Source: Gracilimonas sp.
Lineage (GTDB): Bacteria > Bacteroidota > Rhodothermia > Balneolales > Balneolaceae
Direction: 5' to 3'
Length of the DNA: 64,000 nucleotides
Assembly: GCF_017641085.1 (NCBI RefSeq)
Contig: NZ_JAEPPI010000003.1
Location: 62,001 to 126,000 of the forward strand
Under the pieces are notes generated by a model, which was not told where the DNA came from, made no database searches, and saw nothing but the letters and a program-made list of their open reading frames with translations. Position numbers and translations under genes: made by a program. The number at the start of each line of letters is the position of its first letter. The first letter of the stretch is position 1. Positions 1 through 9,222 of the stretch are shown here, one piece after another.

Positions 1-152
1 GTAAGGAGTAAACGAGTTGTAGCACTAACGGTAGTTCGCTCTAAAGAGTGAAGTTTTTACATGCATCAACAGCTTCCCTAAAAAAACGGGATATGCTGAA
101 GCCTATATTGGGGATGAATAAATTATCATTTTTATAAAGATTAGATCGTAGA
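1..152. other. Left edge, no supported gene
   Basis: All three forward frames are broken by stops. The longest readings are a 16-codon frame entering from the left edge and ending near position 51, and a 28-codon frame ending at 121. Either could be the decayed tail of a gene outside the window, but neither has a recognisable motif. I see no clear promoter. Confidence 0.4.
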
Positions 153-2072
153 ATGAACACGAATAGCAAAGCGAACCTATCTACTTTATTCAAAGATAGA
201 ATCTATATTGTTCCAAATTATCAGAGAGGATATTCCTGGACGCCTTCAAATGTAAAAGACCTATTAAAAGATGTAGAAAATGCGATAAATCTTGGGGTGC
301 CACATTACATGGGCACTGTAGCATTACATAAACAAGAAGAACGTATTGATATTGATGACTACACGGAATGGGATCAATTTCATGTAGTTGATGGTCAACA
401 GCGTTTTACGACTTTAATTATGATCATCAGTGAATTGATTAATCGAATTGAAGGAGAGGATGTTGAAAGGTTAATCGAGCAGTATTTGAAGATAAGAGGA
501 CAGTATATATTTCGGTACGAAGTGGATGAGATTAACAATCAATTTTTCAGATCCAGAATACTCAATCTGGAAAATAGTACTACAGATGAGAAAAACTTGT
601 ATTCAGTAAATTTTCTAAAAGCTAAAGAGGCAATATCTACATATTTCGATAATTTTGAGAAAGATTATTATGTGAAATTTCTAAAAAAACTCCGCAGGGA
701 TCTTTACTTCAATGAATTCACAGTTGAAAATCTAACACAAGTCAGTATAGTATTTGAAACGATAAATAACCGTGGATTATCATTGTCTACCTTGGAGCTG
801 GTCAAAAATAGATTGCTGTATCTATTAGGAAAATCATCTGAGCGGGAAAACAGCAAAAAGAATACAGGGAAAAGAGATGCAACAAATTTTAAGTCATTAA
901 TTGACAATTTTAACAGAGAGTGGGGAAACCTCTTAAAAAATCTAACACTTCCAAATAAAGTATTAAGCGAGGATGAATTTTTAAGGTATCATTGGAGAAT
1001 GTACAGAGGGTATGAAACGGAGATTTCAATAAAGAATCAGATTTTAAAAGAAGAATTTACTGTAGATCAACTCGTCAGTCAGGATAATTACATTGGTAAA
1101 ATAGATGAGTACGCAAAAAGTCTAGCTACCTATTCATTGTATTGGAAATATATAAATCATCCAGAGTCGCCGGATGCATTTGATTTTATACTCGATGGAA
1201 ATCAAAGAAAAAAAATTAAAACCCAGCTTGTCCGCTTAAAGAGATTAAATACAGCAACGATTAATCCACTACTACTTGTCGGTGCCGATATTTCCAGGGA
1301 AGAGCCAGAGTTTTATATTAGACTCTTGAAATTATGTGAACTGTTTTCGTTTCGAGTTTATGAAATGAATAGACGTCGATCTGATGTAGGGCTTTCGACA
1401 TTTGCAGGAGCAGCAAATCAGCTATTTGAGGCTTATAATAATGGTAACGTTAAGACAATTGACGAAGCGAAATCTGATTCTATTAAAAAATTAAAGTCAA
1501 ACATCAGTGAGTATGGAAATTGGCAAAAGTTTGAAAGCGAAATTGAAGAGCTTTTTAGGTCAGAAAAGAAAAGTGGATACTATTCGTGGAAGGGACTTCT
1601 TTATGCCTTATATGAATATGAAGAAATTTTAAGAGGTAATGAGGCTCCAAAATTAGACTATAATGAAATCACAAAGGAAAATTCTGTAGAACATATATAT
1701 CCACAAACACCTGACCATGAATACTGGACGGATAGATTTGGTGATTTTAATAATGATGAGCGAAAAAGGAAATTACATTCATTAGGTAACTTTCTGCTTT
1801 TAACAAAGGGTAAAAACTCAAGAATCAAAAATTATCCATTTGACAAAAAAATAGCTGAGTATAAGATGAGTAATTATTCTGCTAATGAATTGGCAAAAAA
1901 CCATTCAAATAATGAGTGGACCCCTGAAAAGATTGAAGAAAGAGAGAGTAAGCTTTTGCAATTCATATATGATCGATGGGATTTTGATAAGATCAATAAT
2001 GCAGTGTTGGCAGAGGATGAAAAGGAATATATAGAAGATGAAGAAGAATTAAGTATTGAGACTGACAAATAG
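153..2072 (+). CDS. DUF262/DUF1524 GmrSD-like protein
   Basis: This 639-aa protein has the DUF262 signature near its N-terminus: a YQRGYSW motif (about residues 23-29) and VVDGQQRFTTL (about 78-88). DUF262 is a ParB-like NTP-hydrolysing fold. The C-terminal part carries a DUF1524 HNH-like nuclease signature: EHIYPQ near residue 515, then LGNFLLL and an N-rich NSRIKN segment. The joined architecture is that of single-chain GmrSD-type (type IV) modification-dependent restriction enzymes and related phage-defence proteins. It stands 26 bp upstream of the metallo-beta-lactamase gene and could share its transcript. Whether it acts alone or belongs with the two genes after it cannot be decided here. 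The target (for example glucosylated hydroxymethylcytosine DNA) is unknown. Confidence 0.85.
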   Translation: MNTNSKANLSTLFKDRIYIVPNYQRGYSWTPSNVKDLLKDVENAINLGVPHYMGTVALHKQEERIDIDDYTEWDQFHVVDGQQRFTTLIMIISELINRIEGEDVERLIEQYLKIRGQYIFRYEVDEINNQFFRSRILNLENSTTDEKNLYSVNFLKAKEAISTYFDNFEKDYYVKFLKKLRRDLYFNEFTVENLTQVSIVFETINNRGLSLSTLELVKNRLLYLLGKSSERENSKKNTGKRDATNFKSLIDNFNREWGNLLKNLTLPNKVLSEDEFLRYHWRMYRGYETEISIKNQILKEEFTVDQLVSQDNYIGKIDEYAKSLATYSLYWKYINHPESPDAFDFILDGNQRKKIKTQLVRLKRLNTATINPLLLVGADISREEPEFYIRLLKLCELFSFRVYEMNRRRSDVGLSTFAGAANQLFEAYNNGNVKTIDEAKSDSIKKLKSNISEYGNWQKFESEIEELFRSEKKSGYYSWKGLLYALYEYEEILRGNEAPKLDYNEITKENSVEHIYPQTPDHEYWTDRFGDFNNDERKRKLHSLGNFLLLTKGKNSRIKNYPFDKKIAEYKMSNYSANELAKNHSNNEWTPEKIEERESKLLQFIYDRWDFDKINNAVLAEDEKEYIEDEEELSIETDK

Positions 2073-2098
2073 AATGTCTGATATCAAATTATTCTGTA

Positions 2099-3127
2099 AT
2101 GATAAATAATGATCTTGTCATAAAGATGTTACCAGTTCTAAATGGAGATTGTATTTCAATAAACTTTCTCGGCAATGATCAAAATAGACATAACATAATA
2201 ATAGATGGTGGTTTTCAAGGGACTTATCAGAATACTTTAAAGCAAGAAGTGCAGCGAGTTAAAGAGGGAGAGGAATTAATTGATCTACTTGTTGTAACTC
2301 ACACTGATCAAGATCATATCGGAGGAATAATAAAACTTATCCAAGATTATGGAGAAGAGGGGTTGATAAAAAAAGTATGGTATAATTCTTCCTCTGGCGA
2401 TCCTAATCTTGATTTTTCAGGCATGATTAGTATAAAAGATGGAATAAAGCTACGTGAATTATTATTAGAGCTTGGATTTCTTGAGGATATTCAAATTACA
2501 AATGAGTTAGACTCATTAGATTTAGCAGGTGCAAAACTTTCAGTTGTTTCTCCTGGTAGTAAAGAACTTGATAGAGTTATTGATGAGTTTGAAAAATTTA
2601 GTTCAGAAGAATCAATGATATCTTTGACTGAACCAGATCATGGATTTTCAGTAGAAAGATTAATTGAAAATGAATTTAATGAAGGTGATCAGCTCTATAA
2701 TGCCTCAAGTATTGGTTTGCTAATGAGTTTGTGCGATATTAAAGTGCTTTTGTTATCTGATTGCGTGCCGTCAGTTATAATAAAATGGCTTAAAGAGAAA
2801 GGGTACTCAGAGAGTAATAAACTCAAAGTTGACTACATGTCAATGCCTCATCATGGAAGTAAGAGGAATATAAATGATGAGATGATTTCACTAATAGAAT
2901 GTGAGAATTTTTTGATCAGCGCAAATGGATTGAATCGATATAATTTACCACATAAAGAAAGTTTAGCAAGAATTGTTCACAGTTCGATTAGTAGTAATCC
3001 TAAGTTTTATTTTAATTACGATAACGAAGTTTTAAGATCAATTTTTACAAAACAAGAAATAGAAGACTACAATATATCGTGCTTCTACGGGGATCATTCT
3101 AAAAATGGACTCACTATCACCAATTGA
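2099..3127 (+). CDS. Metallo-beta-lactamase-fold hydrolase
   Basis: This 342-aa protein has the MBL metal-binding motif HTDQDH (H68, D70, D72, H73). Further ligands are likely the Asp in LLLSDC (about 222) and the His pair in MPHHGSKRN (about 251-252). This pattern matches the ComEC-like/MBL group with two metal ions. There is no signal peptide, so it is probably cytoplasmic. Its end overlaps the next gene by 23 bp, which suggests translational coupling to the trypsin-STAND protein. An MBL protein encoded beside a protease-STAND protein is what is described for AVAST type 1 defence systems (Avs1A with its partners). The assignment rests on architecture and order, not on a homology search. Confidence 0.82.
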   Translation: MINNDLVIKMLPVLNGDCISINFLGNDQNRHNIIIDGGFQGTYQNTLKQEVQRVKEGEELIDLLVVTHTDQDHIGGIIKLIQDYGEEGLIKKVWYNSSSGDPNLDFSGMISIKDGIKLRELLLELGFLEDIQITNELDSLDLAGAKLSVVSPGSKELDRVIDEFEKFSSEESMISLTEPDHGFSVERLIENEFNEGDQLYNASSIGLLMSLCDIKVLLLSDCVPSVIIKWLKEKGYSESNKLKVDYMSMPHHGSKRNINDEMISLIECENFLISANGLNRYNLPHKESLARIVHSSISSNPKFYFNYDNEVLRSIFTKQEIEDYNISCFYGDHSKNGLTITN

Positions 3128-6100
3128 AATAATTAGTACATCTACCTGCAGAGTTAAAACACCAAACGGTAAAGGCACAGGAGTATTATTTAAAGTTGAT
3201 CATTCTGATCAATCTTATTTATTGACAGCTAAACATTGTTTGCTTGGTGCATCTCTAAGTGAAGCATTGGATATAAATGATGTGCAATTAACTACTTTTG
3301 ATCATTCAACATTATCTCTGAATGAAACTTGTGAAATTTATTATCCTGATGATTTAGATATAGCTCTTATAAAATTATATGCACAGCCAGAAATTCCAGC
3401 TTTGGGATTGCAACTTATAAACACGCATTATTTTAATGGGAAGTGTTCTTTCAAAGGCTATCCCAAAGCATATAATAATATCGAACAGATTGGGCTGAAT
3501 GCAGAATATTCAGAAAACAATATACTAACTGTAAACACACCTCTATCCACTTTTGAAAGTGATCCGCTTTATAATGTGAAAGGATTTTCAGGGAGTGGCG
3601 TATTTTGCCATGATGGAGAAAATGTTTATTTGTCCGGCATCGTCACTAAGTATCTTGGAACATTTCAACGATTTCGTGTGGTTGACCTTTCCTTTTTGAA
3701 GAATGTTGAACATCTGGAAAAAGTAAATACGGATATTTTTTCTTCGCTTCCCGAAAATAAGGCCATCCAGAAGGACTTAGAAAAAATTACTGCCAAAAGT
3801 GAGAGAAACCTGGATTCAATAAAATCACTATTAGCTAATAAATATCATGTGGAACGTGATGAGATTAAAAAAGAGTTTAAAGGAAAAATTCAAAAGTTTG
3901 ATGCCGTTGTAATAACCGGAAAAGCTGGAGTTGGTAAATCAGCTTTTGCAAAATCAATTTTAAAAGACCTATCTGCAGATCAGAAATATAATCCTATTGT
4001 TTTCAAAGCGGAAGAATTTGCTGTTTCATCATTAGATATCGTGTTTGATTATCTGGAAAATAACTTAGAAGCAGTACTAAAGGAGGTAGGAAGAGAACAG
4101 CAGTTGGTGATACTAATTGATAGCGCTGAAAAATTAATAGAGGTAGAAAATTATCATGCTCTGAAAGAATTCATTGGTGTAGTTAAAAAGCTTAAGGGTG
4201 TAAAGCTAATTATTTCGTGTCGTACGTATGCGTATCAGCAATTATTATATGACTTACACAATTACTTGCCTGCCTACAGAAGCATTGAAGTAAAGCGTTT
4301 CAGTAAAGAGGAATTAAAAAATGTGGCGACTGTTTTTCCCAAGATTGAGCCTTTGATTAATGAATCAAGGCTGAGTAAGATTTTGAGCCGTGCTTTTTAT
4401 CTAAATTTGGCTGCATCTCATGCAGAGCAATTTCTGGAAGGAGGAAACCTCACAGAACCTGAGTTTAAAAGAATTATATGGGATGAAATAATATCTAAGA
4501 GATCCCAAGAGCGAGCCGCAATATTTGAGAAAATTGCTGTTGACCGTGCTATTAGTATGAAGCAGTTTATAAATGTTGAAGATGTTGACCAAAGTATCCT
4601 GGAGGATTTGAAAAAGGATGAGATTATTGAAGCTGAAGAGCAGTTACAAGAATCTTATAGGGCTACACATGATATCTATGAGGATATAGCTTTAGTACGG
4701 CATATAGAACGAGTATTCCAAAGGAAAAGATCTAAGATTGAATTTTTTGAAACGCTTGGAGGAAAGCAGCCAGCTATAAGAAGAGCTTTTCGGCTTTGGT
4801 TAATTGAATGCTTGGAAATCAATCCAGAAAGGCTTTCTGTATTGATAGAAGAAGTGATTAATAATGAAGAATTAGGGTCATTCTGGAAAGATGAGGTGTT
4901 AGTCTCAATTCTAAGATCAAACTATAGCGAGAGGTTCTTAAGAGATTACAATAAAACTGTTTCTGAGAATTCATTTCAACTTTTATTAGAACTAATGCAG
5001 CTTTTAAGAACTGCTTGTCAAGTACCAAATGAAGAGCTTTCAAGAATGGTAGCAGAGGCAGATATAGTTGATGGGGAAGCATCGGCTTTTCTTAAACCTG
5101 ATGGATTTGGGTGGACAGTAATAATAGAATATATAAGAGATAACATTGATAGTCTTTCAGGCCATGTAAAAGTTATACTTGACCTAATTATTAAGGACTG
5201 GTCGAATAAATTAAGTTGGAGTGAGCCGCTCCCAAGAGAGGCAGAAGCGGTACGAGATATTTTAGTGCACTATATAAACTGTTTGAAAAAGTCAGTTAGT
5301 GAAGAAACTGACTTTCGCTTGTCTGATAAACATCTCGAGGGCATGGTCAAGTTATTAGTACGTATAACAAAGGTTTCAAAACAACCATTGGCAGAATTGA
5401 TTAATGAATCGCTTTCATATCAACCCAAAAGGTTTGAAGAGCGCCAATTAAGAAGTTTGTACGATGAAATAACCAAGGTATGTCTATCAGGTATAAATTG
5501 TAGAAGTGTTTGCCAAGAATTACCTGATTTGGTTATTAGAATGGCTAAAAAAAATTGGTTAATAACAGAATCAGAGGAAGAAATATGGGGTAGTACTTTT
5601 GATATTGAAACGGATTTCGGAATTACAAGTGCTCATGAATTCTCCTATTTCCCCGCAAATATGTACAAAACCCCAGTACGGTTTTTACTATGGTTTCACC
5701 CCTGGAAAGCTCTAAATTTTATTGTGGAACTCATAAATCATGCTACAAATTCGTACGCCGAAAGTGAGAGAGGAAAAAGGAGCAATATAAAAGAAGTAAC
5801 TATTACTAGTCTTCAAGGAGTTGAGTCGAAACAGTTAGGTAATGAAGTGATTTGGGGCATGTATCGGGGTTTTGTTGAATCAGTACCCTATTTAATTACA
5901 AGCGTATTGATGGCCTTAGAAGAGTGGCTTCTAGGCTTGTGTGACCCCCAAAGTAAAATACCTAATAAAGAATTAACTAAAATATTCGAGTATTTATTAA
6001 CAAACTCTGAGAGTGTGGCATTGACAGCAGTACTTGCGTCTGTCTCAATATCTAATCCTGAGAAAATAGGGCGTAGTGCTTTACCTATTATTAGAGTTAA

Positions 6101-7970
6101 AGAATTTTATGATTGGGATCGGCGTAGGCTTATTGGAGATAAATCCCCGCTAGCTCCTTGGGATCGGGAATTGCCATTCGCTCAAAAACACGTTCATCAA
6201 TTCAACGAGCTTCCACACCGAAAGAGACATCTCGAACAATTAGTATCTATGTTGCAGGTATATGGGTATTCAGAGGAAGTAAATAAAATTCTCGATAATT
6301 TTATGGAAGGTTCAGAAGGAGATCCTAATTGGCAATTGGTAATAAGCCGCATGGATTTTCGGAATTTTCGGGTGGATGAGTCAATAGAACTTCCTGAAGA
6401 AAATAAAGTGGCATTAACAGCGCAAATTGATCCAAAGCTAAAAGAAACAATAGATAACCAAGAAGAAACGAAGGAGTTATTAATTGGCAACCAAATGATG
6501 TCCATTACTAATTGGGCACTTATGGCTCTTGAAGGTAAAATTAATGATCCTACTTACGAAGAGTGGAAGGAGAAATTTGAGACATACAATGAAATTATGA
6601 CCTCAAATTCTCAGTCAGTTTGGCCGTTCGGCGATCCGCTCAACATCGCTATTTGTGCATTGAAATTGTTTAGAGATAAAATTTCAAAAGACGAATTCTT
6701 GTGGTCTTTAGAAGTGATTATTGAGGTTTTAAAGTTTAAAATACTTAGACACTTAAATGGAGATTATATGTCTCCAATTGGAGCCTTGAGTAATCATTTA
6801 AATGTTTTCGTACCGCAAATCTTAAAACTTGATCTAACGGAGGGACAAAAAAAAGAAACTAAAGAATTGATCTTTCTTGCATTGATTCATTTCCAAAACC
6901 ATGAACGAGAACAGGTAATCGAAGCGTTTAGAAATGAATTATGGGATATAGATTCTGCATTCGCTCAAAGCTGTGTAAATGGATTATTAGAATACTCCCA
7001 AAAGTATAGAGAGATAATTATTAGGCGAAGAACTGGCAATCAGAGCAATTACTCTATTGAAAAGTTAAAAAAAGAGTACTCTGGTTTAGTCGAAGATGTG
7101 GTTGAAGAAAATATTGATGCTAATTTACAGCAATATGAGATTACAGTGCATTCATTATATTATTTAATCCATGCCACGCAACTAATTCCTTATTCCACAG
7201 ACAAGCAAAAACACATTGATTGTTATATCTATGTTTTTGAGGCGATAGTAACAGAATGTTTAATAAAAGAGGAGGGAATTTCTCACGGAAATATTTACAC
7301 TGAAAAAAACCACTATCGTAGAGCTCTTTCTAATTTAATTTTGCTAACTGATGAAAAGTATGGGCATCAAATTTTTGATAGAATTCTAGATTATTTATTC
7401 GAAGAAAGACAGAAATGGGAACGCAAGTTAGAAGAATTCTTAGATAACACTCTTGAAGACATTATACATGCACAAACTGAAATAAATAGTAGCCAATTTT
7501 GGAAGTTTTGGGAAAAGCTTGAAAAAAAACTAAGAACGAAAAAGGAAGAGAGGATCTTAAAGCATCTATTTCTTTCTTCAAGATGGTGGCCTTCTAATCA
7601 ACAAGATTGGGAGCCATTAGCAGGTAAAAAACTTTATTATAAGCAGCTTACAAATGAATTTGGAGTATATGCTTTTGACTCTGTCTTAAAATTACTTTCC
7701 GGAATAGGAACGGCTAAACTTTTACCTGATGGTATTAATTGGATAAAGCAAATTTTTGAGTCTAAAGCTGATTTGAAATCATTTACCGAAGAATCAGATA
7801 GGTTCTACTATTTAGAAAAGCTTATTGAAGCAGCAAATAAAATGTATCAAACACAGATCAAAAATGATCAAGATCTAAGAGTATCTTTCTTATTTATTCT
7901 GGACTTACTAATAGAGAATGGGAGTTCTAAGGCTTATAACATAAGAGAGAGGTTTATCTCGGTTGGTTAA
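3105..7970 (+). CDS. Trypsin-like protease/STAND NTPase (Avs1-like)
   Basis: This 1621-aa protein has three parts. Residues ~1-200 form a trypsin-like peptidase with a visible triad: His44 in LLTAKHCL, Asp85 in DDLDIALIKL and Ser162 in GFSGSG. Residues ~255-480 form a STAND/NACHT-like NTPase with Walker A GKAGVGKS (272-279) and Walker B LVILIDSAE (334-342). The remaining ~1100 residues are a long helical region without recognised catalytic motifs, the usual place of the sensor in such proteins. The start overlaps the MBL gene by 23 bp. Known AVAST STAND proteins recognise conserved phage proteins and then activate an effector domain; here the protease would be the effector. The specific target cannot be read from the sequence. 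Confidence 0.8.
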   Translation: MDSLSPIEIISTSTCRVKTPNGKGTGVLFKVDHSDQSYLLTAKHCLLGASLSEALDINDVQLTTFDHSTLSLNETCEIYYPDDLDIALIKLYAQPEIPALGLQLINTHYFNGKCSFKGYPKAYNNIEQIGLNAEYSENNILTVNTPLSTFESDPLYNVKGFSGSGVFCHDGENVYLSGIVTKYLGTFQRFRVVDLSFLKNVEHLEKVNTDIFSSLPENKAIQKDLEKITAKSERNLDSIKSLLANKYHVERDEIKKEFKGKIQKFDAVVITGKAGVGKSAFAKSILKDLSADQKYNPIVFKAEEFAVSSLDIVFDYLENNLEAVLKEVGREQQLVILIDSAEKLIEVENYHALKEFIGVVKKLKGVKLIISCRTYAYQQLLYDLHNYLPAYRSIEVKRFSKEELKNVATVFPKIEPLINESRLSKILSRAFYLNLAASHAEQFLEGGNLTEPEFKRIIWDEIISKRSQERAAIFEKIAVDRAISMKQFINVEDVDQSILEDLKKDEIIEAEEQLQESYRATHDIYEDIALVRHIERVFQRKRSKIEFFETLGGKQPAIRRAFRLWLIECLEINPERLSVLIEEVINNEELGSFWKDEVLVSILRSNYSERFLRDYNKTVSENSFQLLLELMQLLRTACQVPNEELSRMVAEADIVDGEASAFLKPDGFGWTVIIEYIRDNIDSLSGHVKVILDLIIKDWSNKLSWSEPLPREAEAVRDILVHYINCLKKSVSEETDFRLSDKHLEGMVKLLVRITKVSKQPLAELINESLSYQPKRFEERQLRSLYDEITKVCLSGINCRSVCQELPDLVIRMAKKNWLITESEEEIWGSTFDIETDFGITSAHEFSYFPANMYKTPVRFLLWFHPWKALNFIVELINHATNSYAESERGKRSNIKEVTITSLQGVESKQLGNEVIWGMYRGFVESVPYLITSVLMALEEWLLGLCDPQSKIPNKELTKIFEYLLTNSESVALTAVLASVSISNPEKIGRSALPIIRVKEFYDWDRRRLIGDKSPLAPWDRELPFAQKHVHQFNELPHRKRHLEQLVSMLQVYGYSEEVNKILDNFMEGSEGDPNWQLVISRMDFRNFRVDESIELPEENKVALTAQIDPKLKETIDNQEETKELLIGNQMMSITNWALMALEGKINDPTYEEWKEKFETYNEIMTSNSQSVWPFGDPLNIAICALKLFRDKISKDEFLWSLEVIIEVLKFKILRHLNGDYMSPIGALSNHLNVFVPQILKLDLTEGQKKETKELIFLALIHFQNHEREQVIEAFRNELWDIDSAFAQSCVNGLLEYSQKYREIIIRRRTGNQSNYSIEKLKKEYSGLVEDVVEENIDANLQQYEITVHSLYYLIHATQLIPYSTDKQKHIDCYIYVFEAIVTECLIKEEGISHGNIYTEKNHYRRALSNLILLTDEKYGHQIFDRILDYLFEERQKWERKLEEFLDNTLEDIIHAQTEINSSQFWKFWEKLEKKLRTKKEERILKHLFLSSRWWPSNQQDWEPLAGKKLYYKQLTNEFGVYAFDSVLKLLSGIGTAKLLPDGINWIKQIFESKADLKSFTEESDRFYYLEKLIEAANKMYQTQIKNDQDLRVSFLFILDLLIENGSSKAYNIRERFISVG

Positions 7971-7981
7971 TTTTACCTTCG

Positions 7982-8125
7982 TTCCGGTGCTCTGCTCTGG
8001 GATACAAAATAGAGGCTCTGCCTCCAACTAATTTTTACGATGTTGCTAGATCTGCAAAAGAAGTATCTGAGTTAAAGTGGGATAAATTTGCAAAGTCAGG
8101 AATGCAAATAAAAAACGTGGATTGA
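7982..8125 (+). pseudogene. Possible C-terminal gene remnant
   Basis: In the 259-bp gap between the STAND gene and the AAA ATPase gene one frame stays open for 47 codons up to the TGA at 8123-8125. It reads like ordinary protein (for example LPPTNFYDVARSAKEV) but has no start codon or ribosome binding site. It may be the tail of a gene removed when the neighbouring defence modules were joined. I do not recognise the family, and chance openness in AT-rich DNA is possible. Confidence 0.25.
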
Positions 8126-8229
8126 AATACTCTTCAGGTAATGACGATCTTAGTTCACATCTATTTGCTAAGAGGATGCCGTAAACTGTCACCTCTTTTT
8201 AATATATTGTTGGAAACAATCAAACACAC

Positions 8230-9219
8230 ATGGCCGCAGCAGAAAAAATAAAACACCTAATCAGGAGCTTTGCTGAGAATGATGAGGCTCAGTTCTACTC
8301 TATTGCTATGCAAATAGCAGCATCTGAAGCTAGAAAAGGACATACCAATGTTGCCAATGAATTAAAAAAATTGGTTGAAGAGGCAAAATCTGAACGGAGC
8401 TCTTCTGCTGTTACCAATGTTTTACAGCATCCTGTTTCCAAAGAGCTAAGAGAGATCCAGTACCTGGTTGAACTTGTTCCTCATACCTATAAATTAAGTG
8501 ATATGGTGCTTTCTACTCCCGTTCGGGAGACACTTGAAAGAATCATTAAAGAGCAGCAGAAATTTAATGAGCTCCGTCAATTCAATTTAATGCCCCGCCG
8601 GAAATTATTGTTAACTGGTCCGCCAGGTTGTGGCAAAACGATGACAGCTGAAGCACTTGCGTCTGAGTTAGCGATTCCCCTATTCTCTATACGTCTTGAT
8701 GGCCTGATAAGTCGTTACATGGGGGAGACGATTGCGAAGCTAAAACAGATCTTCAATGTAATGAACACAAAGCGAGGGGTTTATCTTTTTGATGAATTTG
8801 ACAGCATTGGTTCTAATCGCTCTTATGGGAATGATGTTGGAGAAATTAAACGGGTACTCAACAGTTTTTTGCTGTTTATTGAGAAGGATCGTTCCAATAG
8901 TTTGATTATTGCCGCTACAAACATGCAGGAATCATTGGATAAAGCATTATTTAGAAGGTTTGATGATATTATAGAATACCCGTTGCCCGATAAGGAAGAG
9001 ATTGCGACCCTGTTGCAAAGAAATTTGAAGCAACATAAAGGTGTTAGCAAAAAAGAATTTCATGCACTTGCTGAAAAAGCGGTGGGGCTAAATTTTGCAG
9101 ATATTACGAGAGCTTGTGATGAAGCTTTGAAAGAGATGATTATTTCTGGGAATGATAAAATTTCTACCGATTTAATAGAACAATTTATCGAGAGACGGCA
9201 AACCTTGAACCAATCTTAA
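8230..9219 (+). CDS. ietA: AAA ATPase of an IetAS-like defence pair
   Basis: This 329-aa AAA+ ATPase has an N-terminal helical region (~1-115), Walker A GPPGCGKT (130-137), Walker B VYLFDEFD (184-191) and a downstream FRRFDD segment typical of the arginine-finger region of FtsH/spastin-type AAA modules. It is followed after 3 bp by a subtilisin-like protease gene. An AAA ATPase paired with an S8 protease is the IetAS system reported to protect against phages. By that analogy the ATPase would control or feed the protease; the mechanism is not established. The symbol rests on this two-gene architecture, so a related but distinct ATPase-subtilase pair is possible. Confidence 0.75.
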   Translation: MAAAEKIKHLIRSFAENDEAQFYSIAMQIAASEARKGHTNVANELKKLVEEAKSERSSSAVTNVLQHPVSKELREIQYLVELVPHTYKLSDMVLSTPVRETLERIIKEQQKFNELRQFNLMPRRKLLLTGPPGCGKTMTAEALASELAIPLFSIRLDGLISRYMGETIAKLKQIFNVMNTKRGVYLFDEFDSIGSNRSYGNDVGEIKRVLNSFLLFIEKDRSNSLIIAATNMQESLDKALFRRFDDIIEYPLPDKEEIATLLQRNLKQHKGVSKKEFHALAEKAVGLNFADITRACDEALKEMIISGNDKISTDLIEQFIERRQTLNQS

Positions 9220-9222
9220 TGC

